A stretch of DNA of 45,866 nucleotides from Candidatus Nomurabacteria bacterium RIFCSPLOWO2_12_FULL_40_42. GTDB taxonomy: Bacteria; Patescibacteriota; Minisyncoccia; Phycocordibacterales; UBA9973. Made by a program: the position numbers and the translations under genes. How positions within the stretch are numbered: position 1 is the stretch's first letter; every line of letters begins with the position of its first letter. The notes below the pieces were generated by a model that saw only the letters and a list, made by a program, of their open reading frames with translations, searched no databases and had not been told where the DNA came from. Shown piece by piece: positions 23,401 through 32,233 of the stretch. The stretch is taken from contig MFVS01000027.1 in assembly GCA_001786195.1 (NCBI GenBank), positions 1 through 45,866 on the forward strand, in the 5' to 3' direction.

Positions 23401-25194
23401 TTACTCTTTATTTTTAATGCTTTGGATCTTATTATTAATCTCGCTAATTTCTTTCAAAATTAATTTTGATTTGGCTGTATCTTTGGTTTCTTCAGACTGA
23501 TGCAGTTCTCGCATTTTTATCCACAATTTTTCTTTTAAATATTCTTCTGCCAAATTAGCGAGTAGTTCTTCTGTATCCCTCGAGAGATAATCTCCCCGCT
23601 CTCCGTAAAAAACTTCCGCTTCAAAAATCAAATCGCTCTCTTTTTCTTTTGTTTTTGCCAACACTTTTTCTTTTTCAACATTTAAAATAAGCGCCAATTC
23701 GCGCAGAACTTTATCCTCATCCATACTATGCTCTTTCAAGCTCTTTTGCCAGAGGATAATACCAAACAACTTGCGTAAAATATAATCTTTTTTAGATACT
23801 TTCTTTTCCCGATTTGCGATTTCTTCTATTTCTTTTTTCTCAGATTTTAATTCTATCTCGATTTTTTTAAGGTCATCCTGCAAGGCACTCTCGGAAATGC
23901 CGGAAGCGTCGCTGATTTTTTTAATAAAATGCATTTTTTCTATGGCGCTTTGGAGCGCGTCAATATAAGGCAATATTTTTTCTTTGATTTCCCGGCCGGC
24001 TTTGCGCGCGTCGTTTTGAGAATCTTTTAAAACTTTATTCAGTATAAATTCTATGATATGGATAGATTTGCGAATCGCTTCCTTCCAAGCTTCCGCTCCA
24101 TTTTTGGAAATCAAGTCCGCCGGGTCAACTCCTTCGGGCAAGGCGGCCACCTTCACATCCATACCGAGAGACAAAGCGATCTTGCCCGCCCGATTGGCCG
24201 CATTGAAACCTGCTTTGTCGGCATCAAACGAAAGCACAATGTTGGGCGAAAGACGGCGTACCAGACCTAAATTCGAAATTACGTTGCCCTTGCCGATCGC
24301 AGAATCCGACAGAGCCGTACCGGAAGTCGCCACCGTATTTTTATATCCCGTTTGATGCGACAGCACCAGGTCCATCTGTCCTTCGACTAAAATAGAAAAA
24401 TTATTTTTGCGAATAGAGTCTTTGGCTTTGTCGATGCCAAAAAGCACTGCGGACTTGCTGAAGATCAGTGTCTCTGGACTATTTAAATATTTTGCTGATT
24501 GTCCGTCATCCACCAAAATTCGGCCGGAAAAAGCGATAACCCGGCCGCTCGAATCATTGATCGGAAATATAATCCGGCCACGAAAGCGATCATACATAGC
24601 CTTACTTGCATCGTCCGGTTTCTTCGCCAGCCCCGCGCTCTCTATCTCTTTATCCGTAAAATTCTTAGATTTTAAATAATCATAGAGCTTGCGCCAATCC
24701 AAGATAGCAAAGCCAATTCTAAAATCTTTGATTGTCTTGTTTTCCAATCCCCGAGACTTTAAATATTCTAAAGCTTTATGATTGTTCTTAAGATTGCTTT
24801 CAAAAAACTTTGTCGCTTCTTCCATTACTCCATACAATCTTTCCTTCTGATTTTCTTTTTCTTCCTTATTCTTTTGATCTTCTTTGTTGTAAACTTCTAG
24901 CGTAACTCCAGCCCGATTAGCTAAAAGCTTCAAAGCGCCTTTAAAATCCAGTCCCTCGAATTCTTCCACAAAAGTAAAGATGTCCCCGGAAGCTCCACAG
25001 CCGAAACAATAGTAGCTCTCTCTCTCTGGCGAGACAAAAAAAGAAGGGGTCTTTTCGTTATGAAAAGGACACTTGCTTTTCCAACTTTTCCCTACTCTAT
25101 CCAATTTTATATAAGATGAAACTAGCGAGAGAATATCTATTCGTGATTTGATTTGATCAACCCCGTTAGAGATTTTCATAAATAGATTTTGCAA
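23401..25194 (-). CDS. dnaG: DNA primase
   Basis: 597 residues. It has an N-terminal CHC2 zinc-binding domain ([31 protein letters not shown], about residues 40-72) and the TOPRIM catalytic core with LVEGQMDL (metal-binding Glu) and [16 protein letters not shown]-terminal helical DnaB-interaction-like region follows. It makes RNA primers at the replication fork. It lies between prfA (2 nt upstream) and rpoD (8 nt downstream); this cluster resembles the dnaG-rpoD pairing in many bacteria. A start at the second Met (25179) is equally possible. Confidence 0.95.
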   Translation of the reverse strand: MQNLFMKISNGVDQIKSRIDILSLVSSYIKLDRVGKSWKSKCPFHNEKTPSFFVSPERESYYCFGCGASGDIFTFVEEFEGLDFKGALKLLANRAGVTLEVYNKEDQKNKEEKENQKERLYGVMEEATKFFESNLKNNHKALEYLKSRGLENKTIKDFRIGFAILDWRKLYDYLKSKNFTDKEIESAGLAKKPDDASKAMYDRFRGRIIFPINDSSGRVIAFSGRILVDDGQSAKYLNSPETLIFSKSAVLFGIDKAKDSIRKNNFSILVEGQMDLVLSHQTGYKNTVATSGTALSDSAIGKGNVISNLGLVRRLSPNIVLSFDADKAGFNAANRAGKIALSLGMDVKVAALPEGVDPADLISKNGAEAWKEAIRKSIHIIEFILNKVLKDSQNDARKAGREIKEKILPYIDALQSAIEKMHFIKKISDASGISESALQDDLKKIEIELKSEKKEIEEIANREKKVSKKDYILRKLFGIILWQKSLKEHSMDEDKVLRELALILNVEKEKVLAKTKEKESDLIFEAEVFYGERGDYLSRDTEELLANLAEEYLKEKLWIKMRELHQSEETKDTAKSKLILKEISEINNKIQSIKNKE

Positions 25195-25196
25195 AA

Positions 25197-26156
25197 TTAA
25201 TTAATATAATGAAACTCGATGTCAGCAATTATCTCAGCTATCCCACCTTCCATTATGCCGGTCAAATTGTGCCATGATTTTTTGATGCGGTGGTCGGTCA
25301 CCCTATCTTGGGGAAAATTATAGGTACGGATTTTTTCGGACCGGTCGGCCGTGCCTATCTGCTCTTTGCGCTCGCCTGCATATTTTTTTGCTTCTTTTTC
25401 TTCTTCTAGTTGCTGAAGTTTGGCTGTCAAGATAGCCATAGCCTTATCTCTGTTTGCTAATTGGCTGCGCTCGTTAGTTGAACGCACATCTAGACCCGTC
25501 GGCTTGTGGATTATGCGCACGGCCGTTTCCACCTTATTCACATTCTGCCCGCCCTTGCCGCCGGAGCGAGAATATTCCATTTCAAATTCGGAAGGATCGA
25601 TTTTAATTAAAACTTTTTTTTTAATTGGCAAAACCGCTACCGAGGCGGTGGAAGTATGCACTCGGCCGTTTTTTTCGGTCGCTGGTATTCTCTGGACCCG
25701 GTGTACGCCCGTCTCGTAACGCATTTTCTGGTAAATATTCTGGTTCTCCTTGCCTTTGATTTCAAAACTAGCTTCTTTGTAGCCGTTCAAGTCGCTTTTG
25801 GATTCATAATTCACCCTCCATTGCCAACCCTGCGCTTCGGCAAATTTTTCGTACATATGCGCCAACTCCCAAGCAAAAAGGCTGGCTTCATCCCCGCCCG
25901 CTCCCGCCCGCACTTCCAGCACTATTTCATTAGTCATCTCTTCCTCGGCTTTATCCTTTTTTAAAATTTCTTCTATTTGTTTTTCTAAACTCTCCCGTTC
26001 TTCTTGAATTCCTTTTAATTCTTCCGCCGCCAAATCATGCAATGTTTCGTCGCCAGCAAGCATCTCACGGATTTCAGATTCTTTTCGCATCAAACGCTCC
26101 AGCATATCCGCAAGATAACTCGTACGGTGGTCTTTTTTTAATTCTTCGATGTTCAT
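25197..26156 (-). CDS. prfA: Peptide chain release factor 1
   Basis: 319 residues, shorter than the usual ~360, mainly at the N-terminal domain. The peptidyl-hydrolysis motif GGQ is within SGGKGGQNVNKVE (about residue 203). The codon-recognition segment reads RIPATEKNGRVHTS, the RF1 PxT type, so it reads UAA and UAG. Its ATG overlaps the rpmE stop (TAATG), and dnaG follows after 2 nt. Confidence 0.93.
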   Translation of the reverse strand: MNIEELKKDHRTSYLADMLERLMRKESEIREMLAGDETLHDLAAEELKGIQEERESLEKQIEEILKKDKAEEEMTNEIVLEVRAGAGGDEASLFAWELAHMYEKFAEAQGWQWRVNYESKSDLNGYKEASFEIKGKENQNIYQKMRYETGVHRVQRIPATEKNGRVHTSTASVAVLPIKKKVLIKIDPSEFEMEYSRSGGKGGQNVNKVETAVRIIHKPTGLDVRSTNERSQLANRDKAMAILTAKLQQLEEEKEAKKYAGERKEQIGTADRSEKIRTYNFPQDRVTDHRIKKSWHNLTGIMEGGIAEIIADIEFHYIN

Positions 26157-26374
26157 TATTTCTTTACCTTAGCCGTAGCCGCTCGGCGCTTATTGAAACG
26201 ATCTACCCGTCCAGCCGTATCCATTATTTTTTCATTACCGGTATAGAAAGGGTGACACTGGCTACAAATCTCCATGGCAATCTCTCCCATAGTGGAACCA
26301 ACTTCAAAAATAGCCCCGCAGGCGCAAGTGGCTTTCGTTTTTATATCGTATTTTGGATGGATATCTTTTTTCAT
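26156..26374 (-). CDS. rpmE: Ribosomal protein bL31 (zinc-binding form)
   Basis: 72 residues. It has the zinc ligands of the C+ form (CACG near residue 17-20 and [10 protein letters not shown]) and the IHPKY start typical of L31. The preceding inverted-repeat leader runs right up to the ATG (CGTACGAG-ATG). It overlaps prfA by one base. Confidence 0.95.
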   Translation of the reverse strand: MKKDIHPKYDIKTKATCACGAIFEVGSTMGEIAMEICSQCHPFYTGNEKIMDTAGRVDRFNKRRAATAKVKK

Positions 26375-26476
26375 CTCGTACGAAGTAAAAGTGTACTTAA
26401 CACTCCTACTTAAAATTATTCATAATTAAAAAATTTATTCCCGTAAGAAAAACTAACATAAACTTCGTACGGGATT
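26372..26476. repeat. Inverted-repeat leader element before rpmE
   Basis: On the minus strand, ATCCCGTACGAAGT lies about 75 nt upstream of ACTTCGTACGAGATG, whose last three bases are the rpmE start codon. It is the same family as the element before the PfkB-like gene. Confidence 0.65.
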
Positions 26477-26516
26477 CATTTCCTTAAAGATTATCACAAT
26501 TTTTATTTTAAAGCAA

Positions 26517-26538
26517 ACCTGCCTGCCGGCAGGCAGGT
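26517..26538. terminator. 22-bp perfect GC palindrome after the transglycosylase stop
   Basis: ACCTGCCTGCC / GGCAGGCAGGT begins on the base after the TAG of the lytic transglycosylase gene and is followed on the minus strand by TTTGCTTT. It could act as a terminator, but repetitive GC palindromes like this are common in CPR genomes, so a repeat origin is possible. Confidence 0.55.
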
Positions 26539-27897
26539 CTATAACAGGTCAATGTCTGCCTGGATTTTTGTTTTCAAATTCATCACACTTCGACTATAAG
26601 AACAAGTCGCTCCGCCAGAGCCGTAATATTTGCAAGCGGCTCTGTTTTGCGCGCTCACGCTATTGCCTACCGCTCCCAGATCTGACAAATACATTCCCGA
26701 AGCCATAAAGCTATCCTTCGGAGACCAAGGGTTGGGGATGCCGCCCAAAATGGCTTGCAGGCGAGCGGAGAAAAGTTTCCAGGTGGAAGGAATAAATTGT
26801 GCCGGCCCCATCGCCCCCCCATACCCAGCCACTCCGGCAATCGGGCAGGAAACCGCCGTTTGAAATGCATTTAGGCCAAGCGCCGCCGTTATTTCGAGGA
26901 ATGGCTCCACATCTCGAGTCGGCTTCATCACATTCGCAAAAATTGTCCCGGTATTTTTCCCCACCCCCGCACCAGTGTCGGGATTGGTCAGATAGCACTG
27001 GCCGACATTCGCTCCCAAATTAGATTCTTGAGTGAGAATGGCGAGCAAAAAAGCGGGGTCAACAACTAACTTGGCTTTCACATCATTCGCATAAGCAAGC
27101 GCCGTGCCAAATTCTATTTTTTGCGAGATTCCAGCTAGCGGAAAGAGAGCGCTTCGAATCCTGTCCGCCCGAATTTTCTTTTGTGCCGCGAGCCGTTGGT
27201 ATTCGGCTTCTTTATTTTTCGAAATAGCTAAAAGAGCTTTTTTTTCAGCTTCTGATTGCGCCACCTTTTTTTGGGCACTTTCTAAATCGGACTTGGCATC
27301 GGTTTCCGCATCTTGTTTTTTCTCAAGGTCTTGTTTAGTAGCTTCAGTCTGTACTTTGACTCCATTGATAATATCGACGGATGTCTTCACCGCCTGCTTG
27401 ATCGAGGCATAAGATTCCAGATCGCTATAAAAATCTGAAATGCTATTGTCGGATAGGATGAGATGCACCATGTTGCCGTCATCAAATTCATTGGTATTGC
27501 GCAAAAGTTGAGCGAGAGATTCACGCTCGCGTTCTACTTTTTCGGAGAGGGAGTTAATAATGCTAACTTTTTCGGCAATATTTACTTTTAATTGAGAAAT
27601 GACCATCGCCCGAGCTTTAATTTTTGTTTTGAGCGCGTTGATTTGGCTGGTCAAGTAATTCACATCGCCCTTCAGGGTACCGGTTTGTTTTTGCTGTTCC
27701 TTTTGCTGGTCCAAGAGAATATTTAGTTGCGCCTCTATTTGCGCTAATTCATTTTGGCAATAGTTTTTGTCGGATTGGCTGGAAGAAGTCTTCAAAGTGA
27801 GGCAGTCAAAAGCCGCATTTGCTCTTTCGGCAAAAGGAAGTACTAAAATAAAGCTAATTAAAACAAAAACCATGGCTTTTTTAACCATAGTCTCCAT
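26539..27897 (-). CDS. Secreted coiled-coil lytic transglycosylase
   Basis: 452 residues. A signal peptide (about 5-29, ending ERANA) is followed by a long coiled coil (about 45-240), as in PcsB/EnvC/CwlO division hydrolases. The C-terminal transglycosylase domain (about 260-452) has the catalytic Glu in LTQESNLGANVGQC and the MltB/SLT signature YGGAMGPAQFIPSTWKLF. It cleaves peptidoglycan glycan strands, probably during cell separation; the coiled coil would provide regulation. An extended -10 (TGTTACAAT) overlaps the first ATG, so translation may start at the ATG at 27888 (7 nt after the -10). Confidence 0.85.
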   Translation of the reverse strand: METMVKKAMVFVLISFILVLPFAERANAAFDCLTLKTSSSQSDKNYCQNELAQIEAQLNILLDQQKEQQKQTGTLKGDVNYLTSQINALKTKIKARAMVISQLKVNIAEKVSIINSLSEKVERERESLAQLLRNTNEFDDGNMVHLILSDNSISDFYSDLESYASIKQAVKTSVDIINGVKVQTEATKQDLEKKQDAETDAKSDLESAQKKVAQSEAEKKALLAISKNKEAEYQRLAAQKKIRADRIRSALFPLAGISQKIEFGTALAYANDVKAKLVVDPAFLLAILTQESNLGANVGQCYLTNPDTGAGVGKNTGTIFANVMKPTRDVEPFLEITAALGLNAFQTAVSCPIAGVAGYGGAMGPAQFIPSTWKLFSARLQAILGGIPNPWSPKDSFMASGMYLSDLGAVGNSVSAQNRAACKYYGSGGATCSYSRSVMNLKTKIQADIDLL

Positions 27898-27930
27898 TGT
27901 AACATATTCAACTAAAATAAATATTTTAGA

Positions 27931-28623
27931 TTATTTCTTGTCTTCTTTCTTTTCCGCATTTTCTTCCTTGAGAGGTATTGCGGCAGCATCGGTCGGAGCT
28001 CCTTCCTCCTCTTTCTTACCCTTCTTCTCCACCTCAATAGCCGATAAATCAGGCGCCACAACTACTTCTTCTTTTTCCTCCACTTGGGCCACCACTGAGG
28101 CAACTATGTCTCCGTCGTGCGCAATTGCCACGACTCTAGCCGGCAATTTTATATCAGAAACCAAAATATTATTTTGGAGTGTTTCCAGTTTGGAAATATC
28201 CACCGAAAGATTGTGCGGCAAATCCGCCGGCAGAGCTTCAATTTCAATTTCATGCAAGACCTTTACAAGGTTCCCAATGCCGCTCTTGACTGCAGTCGAG
28301 ACGCCTTCAAAGACCAGGGGCACTTTGACCTTGATTTTCTTTTTCATGTCGATTGCCAAAAAGTCCACGTGGATTGGTTCATCGGTCACCGGGTCTACCT
28401 GCACTTCGTGAATCAGCGCATCAATATCCCCGCCTGGCGCAGTAATTTTTACCGCCGAAGATTCGCCAGCTTCCCGCCAGACTTTTTTGAATTCAATGTT
28501 CGGAATAGAAATGGAAGTGGTGTCTTGTCCAGCCCCATAAAAAACAGCCGGAATTTTGCCGGATTTCCTTAAAACGTTCAACTTTTCCCTCTTTTCCCTT
28601 AAAGAGGCTTTGATTGCAAACAT
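27931..28623 (-). CDS. rplY: Ribosomal protein bL25 (Ctc/TL5 type)
   Basis: 230 residues. The N-terminal L25 domain binds 5S rRNA (AVFYGAGQDTTSISIPNIEFKKV...EVQVDPVTDEPIHVDF). The C-terminal TL5/Ctc beta domain (IEIEALPADLPHNLSVDISKLETL) is followed by a highly charged Glu/Lys tail (about 185-230). It has its own promoter with six nucleotides between -10 and ATG. Confidence 0.93.
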   Translation of the reverse strand: MFAIKASLREKREKLNVLRKSGKIPAVFYGAGQDTTSISIPNIEFKKVWREAGESSAVKITAPGGDIDALIHEVQVDPVTDEPIHVDFLAIDMKKKIKVKVPLVFEGVSTAVKSGIGNLVKVLHEIEIEALPADLPHNLSVDISKLETLQNNILVSDIKLPARVVAIAHDGDIVASVVAQVEEKEEVVVAPDLSAIEVEKKGKKEEEGAPTDAAAIPLKEENAEKKEDKK

Positions 28624-28629
28624 AGAAAC

Positions 28630-28657
28630 AGTATATCCGAAAAAAATTAAAATGCAA
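28630..28657 (-). promoter_or_regulatory. Promoter of rplY, leaderless type
   Basis: Minus-strand TTGCAT (28652-28657), 16-nt spacer, TATACT (28630-28635), six nucleotides, ATG at 28623. Confidence 0.7.
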
Positions 28658-28687
28658 ATTTAATACTAAATTTGCTATCGCGTTAAT

Positions 28688-28912
28688 TTATTTTCCCAGC
28701 CATTCTTTTATATCAATCCCAGATTGATTGATAATACTTCTCATAGTTTTCGGATGAATTGCTTTGTTGCTATGAAAAGGCACGCAAATCTGATGCATTT
28801 TTCCTTTTACCGAACCAACATAAAAATAGTGGCTACCTTCCACGTGGCTTAATCGAAAGTTATAATCAGAAATAAATCTTTTTACATCTGCGAAACTCCA
28901 ATTATTAACTCC
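28688..28912 (-). pseudogene. HicA-like toxin ORF without a usable start codon
   Basis: The frame reads NNWSFADVKRFISDYNFRL, then SHVEGSHYFYVGSVKGK, then VPFHSNKAIHPKTMRSIINQ and SGIDIKEWLGK, ending in a stop. This is the HicA mRNA-interferase pattern: GSHY (catalytic His), VPFH, and a terminal helix with SGID. The frame opens after a TGA with GGA-GTT-AAT-AAT, so there is no ATG, GTG or TTG before the conserved part. A GAGGAG Shine-Dalgarno-like run sits just before it. No HicB antitoxin is next to it. Either the start was lost or an unusual codon is used; I favour a decayed gene. Confidence 0.55.
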
Positions 28913-29396
28913 TCACAGAAAAACTCATTAAAGAACTCTTGATTGTATCTTTGAAATTCGCCCATACGGCATCGTCACTTCCTCCCCCTATTGTGAATAA
29001 CTGATTATTTTTACCTACCAATGTAAGTTGTAAATTATGGGACATGCCACTACCACCACTTATTTTCAGTTTGTATTCTATTAAATAATATTTTGTATTA
29101 TTAGATACAATTTTTATTATTACTAATAATAGGCCTGAACATTATTTGGCCTGTCTAAAAATTCTATTATATCTCCAGAAGATGGATTTTTATCCATAAA
29201 ATTACTTGGCGCAATAATCCATTCACTTGGTGGTATGATTTTAAATCCATATTGTTGATTTGAATAAAAGGCTCCTGGATTAAGAAAATTATTTTTAATT
29301 ACTCAAGTAATCGGTCGCCTGACCAGTTTTCACTTTACCTCTTATAGAAACCATGTACCAAATCGTTGAAACCAAAACAAGTAATGATATTATCAA
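28905..29396 (-). pseudogene. Frameshifted membrane-anchored PsbP/DcrB-like protein
   Basis: Three consecutive segments in different frames make one plausible protein. A TTG start and membrane helix come first (LIISLLVLVSTIWYMVSIRG, ending ATDYLSN-stop). The second segment contains YSNQQYGFKIIPPSEWIIAP and IIEFLDRPNNVQAYY-stop. The third contains YYLIEYKLKISG and WANFKDTIKSSLMSFSV-stop. The YGFKIIPPSEW start and the closing F-DTI-SS-SF resemble small PsbP/DcrB-like surface proteins of CPR. At least two frameshifts are needed, so it is not expressed as a whole. Its tail overlaps the HicA-like ORF. Confidence 0.55.
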
Positions 29397-29402
29397 ATAA
29401 TT

Positions 29403-31166
29403 TTATACCCCGTGTTTTGCTTCATGTTCTAGTGCGATATGCGTTGCAATGTATTCTTTTGTGCCGCCTTGGTTTACGGTCGGCACTTTTTTGCCCGGAT
29501 TAAAAATATTTTTGGGATCGAAAATTTGTTTGATTTCCGCAAAAATTTTAATGATATGTTCGCCATACATTTTATTCAGATAGGGTGTGCGGATAATACC
29601 GTCGTTGTGTTCGGCAGTGATCGAGCCATGATATTTGGCCACCAAGTCATATACTTTTTCTGAAAGTTCCATGATAATTTTGGCCGTGTTTGGACACTTG
29701 AAATCCATTAAGGGAATTATATGGAAATTCCCATCTCCAGCATGCCCCGCCAAGGTAAAAGTTAATTTGTATTTGCTTAAAATATTATTCAGCTCCGGCA
29801 AAAACCGGGGCAAAAATTCCGGTCGGACGATAACGTCGTCGATAAAAGGCGCGGTGCGCAGGCCTTTGACATGTTTCCGCAGCAAGGCAAAACTCTCTCT
29901 GCGAATGTCCCAATATTTGTTGGCTTCTGTGGAAGACTTGGTAATGTGAACTTTTAAATTAAACTTTTTTATTTTTTCCACTAAAGCCAGGCATTGATTC
30001 TGCACTTCTTTTTCATTATTACCGGCAAATTCAGCTAGAATAATTAGTTTTGGGAAACCACCGGTGATCATTAGGAAAAGCTCCGGCAGAAAGCTCCACA
30101 TAAATTTAATCATCCCCAGCAGTCCTTTATTTTTTAAGAAATCTGGGAAAAATTTAGCGGCCAATTTCATCGTCTTGTCATCGTAAGATTCCAGAGTTTC
30201 CGGATTGAGAGTTAAAATTTCATCCACAAAGCGACCAAGCGGCGCCAAGTCCTTCATAAAAATAGCTACCAGTTTGGAGTGCTTGTTTTCCGGTATCAGT
30301 TTAAAGGTGATTTCGGTAGCAATGCCGAGAGTTCCCTGCGATCCGACTAGAAGTTTATTGAGGTCAAAGTAAAATTCAGGGCCGGAGTTCGCAGGATTTT
30401 TAGAAAAGTGGGTCCCCTGTCCTAGGTCTCCGAGGGCGTATTTTCGAAAATTCTGCGAACTCCGGCTAATCACATTCCAAATATAGTAACCAGCAGAATT
30501 TTTGTGCACATTTGGTTTGGCCTGTTTTATTTCGGCTTGATTATTTTTAATTAAATTATAAATCTTTGTATAAATTTCTTCTTTCTGATTAATTTCGTTT
30601 ACCGGAAAAGATTTTACAATCCTTTCAACTCCATCCGCAAAAACAACTTTTGTTTCTATTATATAGTCTTCGGTTTTACCATATTTCAAAGTTCGCTCCC
30701 CAGCCGAATTGTTGCCAAACATTCCGCCCATGGCGTTGATAGTCTTGGAAGCCGTGTAACAAGGCAAGATTAGTCCTTTGGCCAAAGTTAGTTTCTCAAA
30801 ATCCCGATAAAACATCCCGGGTTGCACAGCTATCTCCCACTCAGTTTTATTTTTAAGTGGCAACGGTCCGCCGATCAACTTATTCATATAGCGAGTAAAA
30901 TCCAAAATTATGGACTCGCCGATCGCGCCACCAGACATATCGGTACCCGCGCACCTGGCGGTGATGGAGAGATTCGGATACTTTTCTTTATTCTCGCTGT
31001 TTTCATTTACCCACTTCACCAAATTTTGCACATCTTCGGAATCTTTTGGGAAAATCACCACCTTCGGCCGCACTTCTAAAAGACTCGCATCATGCGAATA
31101 TTTCAAAAGCGTTTTTTCATCATCCTCCACATCCCCCTTAAAAAATTTTTGTATTTCGGGTTTCAT
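29403..31166 (-). CDS. FAD-binding oxidoreductase (GlcD / D-lactate dehydrogenase type)
   Basis: 587 residues. It has an N-terminal PCMH-type FAD-binding domain (VIFPKDSEDVQNLVKWVNE, ARCAGTDMSGGAIGESIILD, GMFGNNSAGERTLKYGKTED, LLVGSQGTLGIATEITFKL). A C-terminal FAD-oxidase domain ends with the metal/substrate motif LAGHAGDGNFHIIPL and AEHNDGIIR. It oxidises a 2-hydroxy acid (glycolate or D-lactate are the family's common substrates) in the cytoplasm or at the membrane. The Fe-S domain seen in long homologues is missing. It is followed by decayed genes and preceded by the aldolase gene after 9 nt. Confidence 0.85.
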   Translation of the reverse strand: MKPEIQKFFKGDVEDDEKTLLKYSHDASLLEVRPKVVIFPKDSEDVQNLVKWVNENSENKEKYPNLSITARCAGTDMSGGAIGESIILDFTRYMNKLIGGPLPLKNKTEWEIAVQPGMFYRDFEKLTLAKGLILPCYTASKTINAMGGMFGNNSAGERTLKYGKTEDYIIETKVVFADGVERIVKSFPVNEINQKEEIYTKIYNLIKNNQAEIKQAKPNVHKNSAGYYIWNVISRSSQNFRKYALGDLGQGTHFSKNPANSGPEFYFDLNKLLVGSQGTLGIATEITFKLIPENKHSKLVAIFMKDLAPLGRFVDEILTLNPETLESYDDKTMKLAAKFFPDFLKNKGLLGMIKFMWSFLPELFLMITGGFPKLIILAEFAGNNEKEVQNQCLALVEKIKKFNLKVHITKSSTEANKYWDIRRESFALLRKHVKGLRTAPFIDDVIVRPEFLPRFLPELNNILSKYKLTFTLAGHAGDGNFHIIPLMDFKCPNTAKIIMELSEKVYDLVAKYHGSITAEHNDGIIRTPYLNKMYGEHIIKIFAEIKQIFDPKNIFNPGKKVPTVNQGGTKEYIATHIALEHEAKHGV

Positions 31167-31175
31167 GTTAAAATT

Positions 31176-32222
31176 TTAAACAACATCCTTAGATCTATTC
31201 TGAATATATTTTTCATCTTCATATTCCCCTATTGAAGCCAAGCTATTTTTTTCCGCCGCCTTTAAGAGAAGTCTCTGGGCGTGAGCTATGTCGTTTGGAT
31301 TTTTAGCCCAACTTTGTAAGGTCTGATTTTGAATCGCTCGACCGTACGAAAACGACAGCGGCCAAGGGAGCGGACCCAAAAGGTGCATCTTGTTCAAATT
31401 TTCGGTGACGTATTCGTTTTTTTGCCCGCCGGAGAGAAAAACAATTCCGCCGATAATATCTGGAACTTTTTCCTTAAGGCATTTGATAGTTTCCTGGGCT
31501 ATCTCCATGCCATGAACGGCAAGTTTAGAATCTTTACCGGGGATGACCATGCTGGTTTTGAGAATTAGTCCGGGTAGAAAAATGTTGGCCGCTTTGAGCT
31601 CGTCGAAAACTATTTCCAAATTCCGCGCGGTCACTTGATAGCATTTTTCGATTTTATGATCTCCATCAATTAAAACTTCCGGCTCCACTATCGGCACAAT
31701 GTCGTTTTCCTGGCAGAGCTTCGCATATTTAACGAAAAGCATTGCATTTTCTTTCATACATTCCTCGCTGGGAGTATTTTCACCTATTTTGTAAACACCG
31801 CGCCATTTGGCAAAAGTTGCGCCCAACTTTTTGTATTTTGTTAACCGCTCTTGTAATCCTTCAAGTCCTTTGGTAATTTTTTCTCCTGGATGCCCAGGCA
31901 AATCTGCTAGGCCGCCATCAACTTTGATACCTATCTCAATACCCTTAGCGCTCAAGATGGACGTAAAACTCGTGCCGTCGGTTGCAGATTGGAAAATTGT
32001 TTCATCAAAAAGAATGTATCCGGAAATATATTGTTCGATACCCGGCGCAGTGATAAGCAATTCTCTATAAGCTCGGCGATTTTCTTCGGTTGTTGGTATA
32101 CCCAAAGCTTCAAAACGCTTGTTGCAAGTAGGCATACTCTCATCAATAGCCAAAATTCCTCGGGGTGGAGTGAGAAGTCGGGCGACAGTCTTGATTAAAA
32201 TTTGTTGATTAGTTGGATTCAT
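31176..32222 (-). CDS. Fructose-bisphosphate aldolase, class I
   Basis: 348 residues. It has the class I signature: RGILAIDESMPTCNKRF near the N-terminus, FAKWRGVYKIGE, PIVEPEVLIDGDH, and ILKTSMVIPG with the Schiff-base Lys (about residue 222). It splits fructose-1,6-bisphosphate into dihydroxyacetone phosphate and glyceraldehyde-3-phosphate, a central step of CPR glycolysis. It is co-directional with gatB, 11 nt downstream of it. Confidence 0.93.
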   Translation of the reverse strand: MNPTNQQILIKTVARLLTPPRGILAIDESMPTCNKRFEALGIPTTEENRRAYRELLITAPGIEQYISGYILFDETIFQSATDGTSFTSILSAKGIEIGIKVDGGLADLPGHPGEKITKGLEGLQERLTKYKKLGATFAKWRGVYKIGENTPSEECMKENAMLFVKYAKLCQENDIVPIVEPEVLIDGDHKIEKCYQVTARNLEIVFDELKAANIFLPGLILKTSMVIPGKDSKLAVHGMEIAQETIKCLKEKVPDIIGGIVFLSGGQKNEYVTENLNKMHLLGPLPWPLSFSYGRAIQNQTLQSWAKNPNDIAHAQRLLLKAAEKNSLASIGEYEDEKYIQNRSKDVV

Positions 32223-32233
32223 TAGGGTATTTT

